From the NCBI RefSeq assembly GCF_013402875.1, contig NZ_CP058579.1, positions 3,955,273 through 4,019,272 of the forward strand: DNA of 64,000 nucleotides, given 5' to 3'. The DNA is from Halorarum salinum (GTDB lineage Archaea > Halobacteriota > Halobacteria > Halobacteriales > Haloferacaceae). Shown one piece after another: positions 50,838-59,384 of this stretch. The position numbers and the translations under genes are program-made. The notes beneath the pieces are model-generated. The model was given only the letters and a program-made list of their open reading frames with translations, did not search any database and was not told the DNA's origin. Numbering within the stretch: the first letter of the stretch is position 1; the number at the start of each line of letters is the position of its first letter.

Positions 50838-52390
50838 CGGGTCGCGGAGGTGGACGGACGACGGGCCGCGGCATCGTCGCGGCCGGCGTGTACGTCCCGC
50901 GGTACCGCCTCGCGGCCGAGGAGGTCGCGGAGACCCGGGACCGGAGTCCCGGACGCGGAATCGACGCCGTGGCCGTCCCGAGCGGCGACGAGGACGCCGT
51001 CTCGACTGGCGTCGCCGCCGCCGAGCGCGCGCTCGCGAACGCCGACGTCTCGCCCGCCGACGTCCGGACGCTCGCGGTCGCCACGACGACCCCGCCGCTG
51101 GCCGAGGAGGGCTGGGGGCCGCGAATCGCGACGGCGCTCGGCCTGCCCGGATCGGTCCGGACGTGGCACCACGGCCAGCACACCGCGGCGGGCGCGGATG
51201 CACTGGAGACGTCCCTGAACGCCGACGGCCCGGCGCTCGCCGTGGCCGCGGACTGCCCGTCCGGCGATCGGTCGGCCGACGGGGCCGCGTTCGGCGCGGG
51301 TGCAGCGGCGTTCCTCGTCGGCGACGACGCGCCCGTCACCGTCACGGGCATCGGCTCGGCGACCGCCGAGGCGCCCGGCGTCAGGTACCGGGAAGCCGGG
51401 AGCGAAGAGGTCGACTCGCTGGACGTCACCGGGTACGAGCGGTCGACGGTCCGCGGGACGGTCGGGTCGGCAGTCGCGGAGGTGACTGGCGGAGCGAGCG
51501 GCACCGGCGCCGACGGCGACGGATCCGACGACGGGAAGGCCACGTTCCGGGTGGCCGCCGTCCACCAACCGGACGGCGCGCTGCCGTACCGAATCGCCGG
51601 CGAGTGCGGGCTGAGCGAGGGTGCCGTCTCGGCGGGACTCGTCGCGGACCGTGTCGGTGACCTCGGCGCGGCAGGAGTCACGATCGGCCTCGTCGCCGCC
51701 CTCGAGAGCGGAGGTGACGGCGCCGATGGAGGGGGCGGTAGCGACCACGGGAGTGGCGACGCCGGCGGGGATGGCAGCGACGGCGCAGGCGACGTGCTCG
51801 CCGCGTGGTTCGGGAGCGGGTCGAGCGCGGTCGCGATGCGGTTCGCCGGGTCGCTCCAGTCCGCGGAGGCCGACGCGCTGGAGGGCGGCGAGGCAGTCGC
51901 GTACGCCGAGTCCCTCCGGAAGCGCGGCCGCCTCGGCGACGCGTCGGTCGCGGGCGGCGGGGCGAACGTGTCGCAGCCGACGTGGCAGCGCACGCTCGAG
52001 GCGCGGTACGCCCTGGCCGCCGGTCGCTGCCCGTCCTGCGACGCGCTCTCGTTCCCCGGCGAGGGCGCCTGCGACGCGTGTCACGCCCGGGTCGAGTTCG
52101 AGCGCGCGCCGCTGGCCCGCGAGGGGACCGTCGCCGCGCTGACCGTCGTCGGAGCGGGCGGCGCGCCCCCGGAGTTCGCCGAACTGCAGGCCCGCGAGGG
52201 GGAGTACGGCGCGGCGCTCGTCCGCCTCCCGGCCGCCGACGGCGACGGGGCGGTCACGCTGCCGGCCCAGTTGACCGACTGCGACCCGACCGGCGTCGAG
52301 ACGGGGGATCCGGTTCGGCGGGTCGTCCGTCGGCTGTACGCACAGGAGGGCGTGCCGCGGTACGGGGCGAAGTTCGCTCCAGTCGAGTGA
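50834..52390 (+). CDS. HMG-CoA-synthase-like domain fused to DUF35 Zn-ribbon/OB domain
   Basis: 518 residues from GTG 50834. Residues about 12-375 have a thiolase-fold of HMG-CoA synthase type (GIVAAGVYVPRYRLAAEEVA, VRTLAVATTTPPLAEEGWG). The place of the catalytic Cys reads HTAAGADALETSL, with Thr and no Cys, so condensation activity is doubtful. A Gly/Asp-rich insert lies near 295-315. The C-terminal 130 residues are DUF35: zinc ribbon CPSCDALSFPGEGACDACHA, then an OB fold. A scaffold role for the adjacent thiolase is inferred from archaeal thiolase-DUF35-HMGCS complexes. Confidence 0.8.
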   Translation: MTGRGGGRTTGRGIVAAGVYVPRYRLAAEEVAETRDRSPGRGIDAVAVPSGDEDAVSTGVAAAERALANADVSPADVRTLAVATTTPPLAEEGWGPRIATALGLPGSVRTWHHGQHTAAGADALETSLNADGPALAVAADCPSGDRSADGAAFGAGAAAFLVGDDAPVTVTGIGSATAEAPGVRYREAGSEEVDSLDVTGYERSTVRGTVGSAVAEVTGGASGTGADGDGSDDGKATFRVAAVHQPDGALPYRIAGECGLSEGAVSAGLVADRVGDLGAAGVTIGLVAALESGGDGADGGGGSDHGSGDAGGDGSDGAGDVLAAWFGSGSSAVAMRFAGSLQSAEADALEGGEAVAYAESLRKRGRLGDASVAGGGANVSQPTWQRTLEARYALAAGRCPSCDALSFPGEGACDACHARVEFERAPLAREGTVAALTVVGAGGAPPEFAELQAREGEYGAALVRLPAADGDGAVTLPAQLTDCDPTGVETGDPVRRVVRRLYAQEGVPRYGAKFAPVE

Positions 52391-52470
52391 GACGGTCACA
52401 TCGGGGAATCCTCGGACTACTTCTGCGGCCCCTATATTGGTACCAGGCCGGTCATCGCGACACAGTTCCC

Positions 52471-52547
52471 GAAAGCCCCCGCGGCGCTCGTCACTAGAGT
52501 CGGTTCGGTCGCCAAGGAGTAGCTCTCGAAAGCCCCCGCGGCGCTCG
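52471..52547. repeat. Two direct copies of a 20-bp GC-rich repeat
   Basis: GAAAGCCCCCGCGGCGCTCG occurs at 52471-52490 and again at 52528-52547, 57 bp apart, in non-coding DNA. Such repeated GC-rich text without a gene suggests a small dispersed element. Confidence 0.65.
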
Positions 52548-52940
52548 ACTCGGTGCGACCGTCAAGCACCGCAGGAAACGAGCAACGCGAGCGACGAGGA
52601 GCCCAGCAGTCGCGCCGTCGTCCAGCGCCGCGGCCCCTTTCAATCCTGCCCGACCGCACCGCCGCCTCGCCCTCCCTTATCTCGGAGCACGCTCCTCGGA
52701 ACTCACCCTCGCTCGCAGGCTCGCTCGCGTGACCAGCCTCCTGCGCTCCTCGGCTCGCTCACTACGTTCGCTCGCCTGCGGTGCTCGTCCCTCGCGCGCG
52801 TCCGGCGGGCACGGAGGCCCGCCGGCACGCGCCAGTCGTCTATGTGCCTCTGGCGCGGTCCGAGGGCAGTTCGAGCCGATTTGACGCCGGTGCCCCATCG
52901 GGGTCGTTCCGAGCGGCGGACCCCCCGGCTTTAGAACCCA
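52548..52940. other. Non-coding repeat-like stretch, possible decayed mobile element
   Basis: About 390 bp with no credible gene. It is rich in short CGCTCG/GCTCGC units (52700-52800) and contains the inverted repeat CGTCCGGCGGGC...GCCCGCCGGCACG near 52798-52838. A TATA-like CTTTAGAAC near 52930 probably serves the PaaG-like gene at 52960. Confidence 0.4.
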
Positions 52941-52959
52941 GTGCGTCCACGGCCGACAC

Positions 52960-53757
52960 ATGTCAGGCTCGCCCGTCGACCTGGACGTCTCCGACGGCGT
53001 CGCCACCGTCACGCTGGACCGCCCCGAGACGCGCAACGCCATGTCGCCCGCCGTGGCCGACGGCCTCCGGGAGCGGATGGACGCCGTCTCGGGGCGGGAG
53101 GACGTCCGCTGCGTGGTGGTGACCGGCGCCGGCGGCGCATTCTGTGCCGGCGGCGACGTCGAGCGGATGCGGGAGCGGGTCGACTCCGACGTGCCCGTCG
53201 GCGAGCACGTCGAGGAACTCCGCTCGTCCATCGGGGCGGGCGTGGCGAGCGTCGCGACCTGCGAACTCCCGACCGTCGCCGCGATCGACGGGCCGGCGGC
53301 GGGCGCCGGGGCGACGCTGGCGATCGCCTGCGACCTGCAGGTGGCTACCGAGTCGTCGGTCGTCGGGTTCACGTTCCGGCAGGTGGGGCTGACCGTCGAC
53401 TCCGGCGCCTCGCACCTCCTGCCCCGACTGGTCGGCACCAACACCGCGAAGCGGCTCGTCCTCTCCGGGGAACTGATCGGCGCCGAGGAGGCGGCCGACC
53501 TCGGGCTGTTCACGCACGTCGTCGACGACGACCGGTTCGAGGCGGAGCTCGAGTCGGTCGTCCGGCCGCTCGCCGAGGGGCCCACGGTCGCGCTCCGCCA
53601 CGCGAAGCGGCTCGTCGAGGAGGGCGCGAGCACGTCCTACGAGCGCGCGCTGACGAACGAGGCGGTCGCGCAGGGCGTCGTCTACGACACGCGCGACCAC
53701 GCCGAGGGCGTCGAGGCGTTCCTCGACGGGCGCGACCCCGATTTCGAGGGGCGGTAG
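52960..53757 (+). CDS. paaG: PaaG-like enoyl-CoA isomerase
   Basis: 265 residues. Crotonase fold, but both hydratase glutamates are missing: GAGATLAIACD has Thr and GFTFRQVGLTVDSG has Phe. The text TVDSGASHLLPRLVG closely follows the PaaG pattern (PDSGGSWFLPRLVG), with the Asp that PaaG uses. PaaG turns the ring epoxide of phenylacetyl-CoA into oxepin-CoA, so this call links the 53-55 kb genes to the epoxygenase at 41-44 kb. A delta-3,delta-2 isomerase role is also possible. Confidence 0.78.
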   Translation: MSGSPVDLDVSDGVATVTLDRPETRNAMSPAVADGLRERMDAVSGREDVRCVVVTGAGGAFCAGGDVERMRERVDSDVPVGEHVEELRSSIGAGVASVATCELPTVAAIDGPAAGAGATLAIACDLQVATESSVVGFTFRQVGLTVDSGASHLLPRLVGTNTAKRLVLSGELIGAEEAADLGLFTHVVDDDRFEAELESVVRPLAEGPTVALRHAKRLVEEGASTSYERALTNEAVAQGVVYDTRDHAEGVEAFLDGRDPDFEGR

Positions 53758-53893
53758 CGCGACGGCCGCGTCGGGGAGGGATGACACGACGGCCTCCGTC
53801 GCGGGGCGGCGGCCGACGGTCGGTCTCCGGCGATGGAGGCGCCGCGGCGGATGCCGGCAGTATTTACGTGGCCCCCGACACCAGTGTCCCGTC

Positions 53894-54769
53894 ATGGAAG
53901 TCTGCGTACTCGGTGCCGGAACGATGGGTCGGGGCATCGCTCACGCCGCCGCGGTGGCCGGCCACGCCGTCCGCCTCCGGGACGTCGAGCGGGAGTACGT
54001 CGAGGACGGCCTCGACGGAATCCGGTCGACCCTGGACGGCGGGGTGGAGCGGGGGAAGCTCACCCGGTCGGAGGCGGACGCGGCGCTCGACCGGATCGAG
54101 GGGTACACCGAACTGGAACCCGCGGTCGCGGGGGCCGACCTCGTCGTCGAGGCGGTTCCGGAGGACCTCGACCTGAAGAGGGGGACGTTCGCGGACGTCG
54201 AGGCGCACGTCGACGACGACGCGGTGATCGCGACGAACACCTCCTCGCTGTCGGTCACCGAGGTCGCGAGCGCGCTCGAGCGACCCGGGCGGGCGGTCGG
54301 CCTGCACTTCTTCAACCCGGTTCACGCCATGGAGCTCGTCGAGGTCGTCGTCGCCGAGCGGACGACCGGGGGGACGGCGGCGTTCGCCCGGGAGTTCGTC
54401 GACGACCTCGGCAAGACCGTCGTCGAGGTCGGGGACGCGCCCGGCTTCGCCTCCTCGCGGCTGGGCGTCGCGCTCGGCTGCGAGGCGATGCGGATGGTCG
54501 AGGCCGGCGTCGCGGACGCCGCCGATATCGACGCCGCGATGGAGCTCGGCTACCGCCACCCGATGGGACCGCTGGAACTGACCGACGTCGTCGGGCTCGA
54601 CGTCCGCCTCGACGTCCTCGAGTACCTGCGCGAGGAACTGGGCGAACGGTTCCGACCGCCGCAGGTGCTGAAGCGGAAGGTCCGCGCGGGCAAGCTCGGG
54701 AGGAAGACCGGCGAGGGGTTCTACGTCTGGGAGGACGGCGAGGCCGTGGCGCCCGCCGACGGGGCGTGA
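53894..54769 (+). CDS. 3-hydroxyacyl-CoA dehydrogenase
   Basis: 291 residues. NAD loop VCVLGAGTMGRGIAHAAAVAG at the start, catalytic GLHFFNPVHAMELVEVV (His-x-x-x-Pro type), TNTSSLSVTEVA, and the C-terminal domain with YRHPMGPLELTDVVGLD. This is the single-function HAD/PaaH type. A TATA-like GTATTTACG at 53860-53868 lies 26-34 bp upstream. The next hydratase gene begins 2 bp after its stop. Confidence 0.9.
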   Translation: MEVCVLGAGTMGRGIAHAAAVAGHAVRLRDVEREYVEDGLDGIRSTLDGGVERGKLTRSEADAALDRIEGYTELEPAVAGADLVVEAVPEDLDLKRGTFADVEAHVDDDAVIATNTSSLSVTEVASALERPGRAVGLHFFNPVHAMELVEVVVAERTTGGTAAFAREFVDDLGKTVVEVGDAPGFASSRLGVALGCEAMRMVEAGVADAADIDAAMELGYRHPMGPLELTDVVGLDVRLDVLEYLREELGERFRPPQVLKRKVRAGKLGRKTGEGFYVWEDGEAVAPADGA

Positions 54770-54771
54770 CG

Positions 54772-55569
54772 ATGTCCGAACTCCACGCGGACGACTGCGA
54801 GTTCGTCCGCCTCGACGTCGACGGGGGCGTCGCGACGATCACCCTCGACCGGCCGGACGCCCGGAACGCGCTGAACGCGGCGGTCAGGACCGAGTTGAAG
54901 CGGGTCGCCGAGCGCGTCTCCGGGAGCGACGTCCGCGTGGTCGTCCTCACCGGCTCCGAGGAGGCGAAGGCGTTCGTCGCCGGGGCCGACGTCTCGGAGC
55001 TCCGCGAGCGGGACACGTTCGAACAGCGGGAGGCGAGCCGCCGGCCGCGCGTGTACGAGGCGGTCGCCGACCTCCCCCAGCCGGTCGTCGCGCGGATCAA
55101 CGGCCACGCGCTCGGCGGCGGCTGCGAGCTCGCGATGGCCTGCGACGTCCGCGTCGCCCACGAGCGCGCGAAACTCGGGCAGCCGGAGATCGGGCTGGGG
55201 CTCATCCCGGGGGGCGGCGGCACCCAGCGGCTCCCCAGGCTCGTCGGCGAGGGGCAGGCCATGCGGCTGATCCTCTCGGGCGAACTCGTCGACGCCGAGG
55301 AGGCCGCCGACATCGGCCTCGTCGACCTGGCGTGTGCGGACGGGGAGTTCGACGACCGCGTCGACGACCTCGCGGGATCCATCGCGGACCACAGCCCGCT
55401 GGCGCTCGAACTCGGCAAGGAGGCGATCAGAGCCAGCGGCCGCCTCGGGCTCGAGGACGGGCTCGACTACGAGGCGAACCTGTTCGCGCAACTGTTCGCC
55501 AGCGAGGACAAGAACGAGGGCATCGACGCGTTCCTCGAGGACCGCGAGCCGGAGTGGCGCGGGCGGTGA
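54772..55569 (+). CDS. Enoyl-CoA hydratase (PaaF-like)
   Basis: 265 residues from ATG 54772. Both catalytic glutamates present: GGGCELAMACD and GQPEIGLGLIPGGGGTQRLP. AFVAGADVSELRE is the oxyanion loop. Works naturally with the dehydrogenase encoded just before (2-bp gap): hydration, then oxidation of the hydroxyacyl-CoA. Together with the PaaG-like gene this makes a three-gene beta-oxidation module. Confidence 0.9.
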   Translation: MSELHADDCEFVRLDVDGGVATITLDRPDARNALNAAVRTELKRVAERVSGSDVRVVVLTGSEEAKAFVAGADVSELRERDTFEQREASRRPRVYEAVADLPQPVVARINGHALGGGCELAMACDVRVAHERAKLGQPEIGLGLIPGGGGTQRLPRLVGEGQAMRLILSGELVDAEEAADIGLVDLACADGEFDDRVDDLAGSIADHSPLALELGKEAIRASGRLGLEDGLDYEANLFAQLFASEDKNEGIDAFLEDREPEWRGR

Positions 55570-55799
55570 CGCGCGTTCCGACTGTTTCGCTCGTCTCCCC
55601 GACCGAAGGGCGGCGCCCGTCCGTACGGTCGGGCCACAGTCGTTTCGATGCCGCATCCCTGCCCCGACACGCTGGACGGCCGGGAGGGGAGGAGCGAACC
55701 GGTGACGACGACACGCCATCACGTCGAGAGGACAACTGTATTGGCTCCGGAGAACGTACAGTACGTAGCGAGACCTGCGATCCTCGCCGGTGATCATCC

Positions 55800-56171
55800 A
55801 TGGCACGAGACACGAGCGGCACGAGCCTCGTAACGATCGTCCTCCTCATACTCGCGGTGTTCGTCGTCCTCCCGTTCTTCTTCATGGGGTTCGGCATGAT
55901 GGGATTCGGCCCGATGATGGGCGGGATGTGGGGCGGCGGAATGTGGGGGGGCGGGACGGCCACCGGCACGATGCTGCTTCTCGGCGTCGTGATGCCGCTC
56001 CTGTTCCTCGCCGTGCTCGTCTTCGTCGGGTACCTCGTCTACCGGGCGGTCTCCGGGTCGGACGGCCCCGCCGACCGGGCGCAGGAGGAACTCCGCCTCG
56101 CGTACGCCCGCGGCGAGTTGACCGACGAGGAGTACGAACACCGGCGGGAGGCCCTCGAACGGGAAACCTAG
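55800..56171 (+). CDS. SHOCT-domain membrane protein, Met/Gly-rich
   Basis: 123 residues. Two hydrophobic helices (residues about 10-30 and 58-82) flank the loop GFGPMMGGMWGGGMWGGG, rich in Met and Gly, which could touch metal. The end, AQEELRLAYARGELTDEEYE, is a SHOCT domain (short C-terminal oligomerisation motif). Function unknown; the nearby CopZ-like gene makes a metal link possible. Confidence 0.82.
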   Translation: MARDTSGTSLVTIVLLILAVFVVLPFFFMGFGMMGFGPMMGGMWGGGMWGGGTATGTMLLLGVVMPLLFLAVLVFVGYLVYRAVSGSDGPADRAQEELRLAYARGELTDEEYEHRREALERET

Positions 56172-56396
56172 CCAGTGACCGTCCCCGGACCGTCGAATCG
56201 TGACCGGCGTGCCGGCTCCGTGGACCCGTCAACGGACGTCGCGTCGGCGCGGGCGGCGGTCACGGGTTCACCGCCGACGTGGCGAATCCATGCGCGACGT
56301 TCGAAGGTCGCCCGGAACATCGTAGCACGGTCGAGGATTCGTGAGTACTGACGCGAAGCCGCGAGTACCGACGAAAACACGTGAACCGGGTTCGCT

Positions 56397-56594
56397 TCAG
56401 GCCTGCGCGTCATACCCGGCGTCCGCGACGGCCCGGACGAGTGCCTCCGTGTCGGCCTCGCCCTCGACGGACGCGCTGTCCGTAGTTCGATCGGCCGACG
56501 CCGATTCCACGCCCGGGACCTCGGCGAGCGCGTCCTCGACGGTCCCCTCGCAACCGGCACAGCTCATCCCTTCGACGGTGATGGTTTCGCTCAT
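56397..56594 (-). CDS. Heavy-metal-associated (CopZ-like) protein
   Basis: 65 residues from ATG 56594. The metal-binding loop is GMSCAGCEGTVEDAL (Met-x-Cys-x-x-Cys) at residues about 9-23, in the small ferredoxin-like fold; ends AVADAGYDAQA. It is a free HMA domain and probably a cytoplasmic copper chaperone. No copper ATPase is in the window; it may be encoded elsewhere. Confidence 0.87.
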   Translation of the reverse strand: MSETITVEGMSCAGCEGTVEDALAEVPGVESASADRTTDSASVEGEADTEALVRAVADAGYDAQA

Positions 56595-56854
56595 CCCGTT
56601 CGTCCTACGGCCTCCCGCCCTTTGCGGTTTGTGGCATCGATACCACGGCTCGGCAGCGCGGATTCCTTGGATTCGAAAGCGCCCGTGGCAACGACGGACC
56701 AGTCCGGCCGTCGAAACCGGACGCACACGCGCTGGCAGCGCCGCACGCGGGGCCTTCGAACGTTAGATCGATCCTCCCGGACTCCGCGAGAACCGGCTTC
56801 GGCGAACCTCCCGGGGAGGTCATCGGTGGGCCGACCGATCGGCCGGGACCGGCG

Positions 56855-57331
56855 TCAGGGATCAGTCGGGTCGTCGATCCAGCTGTAGCACCGATAGGAC
56901 GCTGGGTCCCTGTCGTCGGTGAGCATCGAGAGCGGGATGAAGCCGACGCCGCCCCGGGCACCGACCTTCCGCTCGGTCGGGTCGTCCGCGACGAACATCG
57001 CTTTCGCCTTCAGGTCGAAGCCCACCGACAGCGTTCCCCTGTGGTCCTCGTCGGGATCGAAGGTCATCCGGACGTCACCGGCGCCGACACCGAACGTCAC
57101 GTGGCCGTCCGGCGACTCGACGGCGACGTCGTGGCTCTCGAGGCCGTCGGCCAGGTCACGTAACCAGGCCACCAGTTCCTCCCTGCTCATCCCCTGTGAG
57201 AGGTCGAACCCGCCGTCAGGGTCGACGTCTCCCTCCTCGAAGACGAACTCGGGATAGTTGAGCTTCTCCGGCGGGAGCGCGTCCTCCGACGGCTCGATGG
57301 GTTCCTCGCCCCCGCTCGCGTCGTCAGTCAT
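56855..57331 (-). CDS. Amphi-Trp domain protein
   Basis: 158 residues. An acidic N-terminus precedes MSREELVAWLRDLADGLESH, then alternating strands (VAVESPDGHVTFGVGAGDV, LSVGFDLKAKAMFV), which is the amphi-Trp pattern: one helix and amphipathic beta strands. Function unknown. The start overlaps the end of the OppF-like gene by 8 bp, so it is probably the last gene of the peptide-transporter operon. Confidence 0.7.
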   Translation of the reverse strand: MTDDASGGEEPIEPSEDALPPEKLNYPEFVFEEGDVDPDGGFDLSQGMSREELVAWLRDLADGLESHDVAVESPDGHVTFGVGAGDVRMTFDPDEDHRGTLSVGFDLKAKAMFVADDPTERKVGARGGVGFIPLSMLTDDRDPASYRCYSWIDDPTDP

Positions 57332-58340
57332 CGCTCGCCGCCTCCACGAGTCGCGTCTGATCGTCGGCGAACGAGCGGGCGTAGTGACACCACGAGGTCG
57401 CCTCCCCGACCGTCACCGGGTCGGGGACCTCCCCCACACACCGCTCGTCCGCGAGCGGACAGCGGGTGTGAAAGACGCACCCGCTTGGCGGATCGACGGG
57501 GCTGGGAACGTCGTCGCCGAGGACGACCCGGTCCTTCTCCCTGGTCGGGTCGACGCTCGGGATCGCCGAGAGCAGCGTCTCCGTGTAGGGGTGGGTCGAT
57601 CCCGCGAACAGCGCCTCGGTCGGCGCGAGTTCCATCAGGTTCCCGAGGTACATCACGGCGACGCGGTCGGCGATGTGTTCGACCACGTTGAGGTCGTGTG
57701 CGATGAAGAGGTACGTCAAGTCGAGATCCGCCTGTAGTTCCATCAGCAGGTTGAGTATCTTCGCCTGGACGCTCACGTCGAGCGCGCTCACCGGTTCGTC
57801 GAGCACGATCACGCGCGGATCGAGGGCGATAGCGCGGGCGATGGCGACGCGCTGTGCCTCCCCGCCCGAGAGTTCGTGCGGGTGTCTGGCGAGGTACGAC
57901 GGCGAGAGGTTGACCCTGTCGACGAGGTCCTCGACCTTCGGTTTCCACTCGGAACGTGACCACCCGCGCGCCTTCAGCGGCTCGGCGATGACGTTCTCGA
58001 CGTCGATCCGGGGATCGAGGCTCCCCTTCGGGTTCTGGAACACCATCCCGATGTCGGCGAGCACCTCGGGATCGCGACGGGTCGCGACGCCGACCTCCTC
58101 GCCGTCGAATCGAATCGTTCCGCTGGTCGGCGCGTGGAGCCCCGTCACCAGGTTGGCGAGCGTGGACTTGCCCGACCCGCTCTCCCCGACCAGCGCGAGC
58201 GTCTCGCCGGGGTCGATCGACAGCGAGACGCCGTCGACCGCCCTGACGTACTCCTCGTTGCCGAGTAGCCTGGCGATCAGCGAGTCCTTCAACGGGAAGC
58301 GTTTCTCGACGCGGTCGACCTCGACGATGGGCCGGGTCAC
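57324..58340 (-). CDS. Peptide ABC transporter ATPase (OppF/DppF type)
   Basis: 338 residues from GTG 58340, overlapping the OppD-like stop by 4 bp. Walker [16 protein letters not shown]-loop VFQNPKGSLDP, signature LSGGEAQRVAIARA, Walker B VIVLDEPVSALDVS. The C-terminal end has the Cys cluster GCVFHTRCPLADERC typical of oligopeptide ATPases, which can hold a 4Fe-4S centre. Forms a heterodimer with OppD. Confidence 0.9.
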   Translation of the reverse strand: MTRPIVEVDRVEKRFPLKDSLIARLLGNEEYVRAVDGVSLSIDPGETLALVGESGSGKSTLANLVTGLHAPTSGTIRFDGEEVGVATRRDPEVLADIGMVFQNPKGSLDPRIDVENVIAEPLKARGWSRSEWKPKVEDLVDRVNLSPSYLARHPHELSGGEAQRVAIARAIALDPRVIVLDEPVSALDVSVQAKILNLLMELQADLDLTYLFIAHDLNVVEHIADRVAVMYLGNLMELAPTEALFAGSTHPYTETLLSAIPSVDPTREKDRVVLGDDVPSPVDPPSGCVFHTRCPLADERCVGEVPDPVTVGEATSWCHYARSFADDQTRLVEAASDD

Positions 58341-59383
58341 CGTTCCACCTCCGTCGAGGTGGCGAGTTCGTCGACGTGATGGCAGTTCGAGACGTGCTCG
58401 TCGCCGACCCGCTCCTCCGGGAGGGGGGCCTCCCTGCAGTCCACGCTCGAGTGGCCACACCGGTTTGCGAACGGACAGCCCGTCGGTTCGCCGATCATCG
58501 AGGGGACCTGCCCGTCGATGACGTTCAGCGGTTCTCCACGGGACGTGTTCTGTGGCATACACCCGAGCAGGGACTCCGTGTAGGGGTGACGCGGCTCGGT
58601 GAGCACCCGCTCGACGGGACCCTCCTCCATCACCTGCCCGGCGTACATCACGACGACCCTGTCACAGAGTTCCGCGACGACGCCGATGTCGTGGGTGATC
58701 AGCAGCACGCCCATCCCCAGTTCCTCGTTCAGTTCGCGGATGCGCTCCAGGATCTCCGCCTGGATGGTCACGTCGAGCGCGGTCGTCGGTTCGTCCGCGA
58801 CGAGCAGGTCGGGTTCCCGGGCGAGCGCGATGGCGAGCATCGCGCGTTGGCGCATTCCACCGGAGAACTCGTGTGGGTACGCGGAGATCCGTTCGTCGGG
58901 GTGAGGGATTCCCACGTCCCCCATCAGGTCGATAGCCCGCTGTCGCATCCCACGCCGATCGTCCCAGCTACCGAACAGCGGGACGTTCAGGTACTCGAGG
59001 AGCCGCTGTCTGTCGGGTGACTCGTGGACCTTGATCGACTCCACGATCTGTTCGCCGACGGAGAAGACGGGGTTGAGCGTCTCCATCGGGTCCTGGAACA
59101 CCATCGCCATCCCGTCGCCCCGAACTCGTCGGACGGTCCGCTCGTTCGCCTCGGTCATCTCGATGCCGTCGAAGTCGATCGATCCCTCCGGGATGAAACC
59201 GGGATCCTCGAGTCGAACGAGCGACCGGGCGGTGACGGACTTGCCCGACCCGCTCTCCCCGACGATCCCGACGATCTCCCCCGCCTCGACGGTGAAGGAG
59301 ACCCCTTCGACAGCGTGGACTGTTCCGCCGCGGGTCCTGAACCGTGTGTGGAGGTCCTCGACCTCCAGTAGCGTCTCTCCCAT
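58337..59383 (-). CDS. Peptide ABC transporter ATPase (OppD/DppD type)
   Basis: 348 residues from ATG 59383 ([15 protein letters not shown]). Walker [40 protein letters not shown] signature, [14 protein letters not shown] and [11 protein letters not shown]-terminal [14 protein letters not shown] is the oligopeptide-ATPase Cys cluster. Follows the DppC-like gene with 1 bp between. Confidence 0.9.
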   Translation of the reverse strand: MGETLLEVEDLHTRFRTRGGTVHAVEGVSFTVEAGEIVGIVGESGSGKSVTARSLVRLEDPGFIPEGSIDFDGIEMTEANERTVRRVRGDGMAMVFQDPMETLNPVFSVGEQIVESIKVHESPDRQRLLEYLNVPLFGSWDDRRGMRQRAIDLMGDVGIPHPDERISAYPHEFSGGMRQRAMLAIALAREPDLLVADEPTTALDVTIQAEILERIRELNEELGMGVLLITHDIGVVAELCDRVVVMYAGQVMEEGPVERVLTEPRHPYTESLLGCMPQNTSRGEPLNVIDGQVPSMIGEPTGCPFANRCGHSSVDCREAPLPEERVGDEHVSNCHHVDELATSTEVER

Positions 59384-59384
59384 G

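Noticed and set aside
57324..58562. Longer start for the OppF-like ATPase (58562)
   Set aside because: The added residues are Arg/Gly-rich and overlap the end of the OppD gene; GTG 58340 gives the normal N-terminus and a 4-bp overlap.
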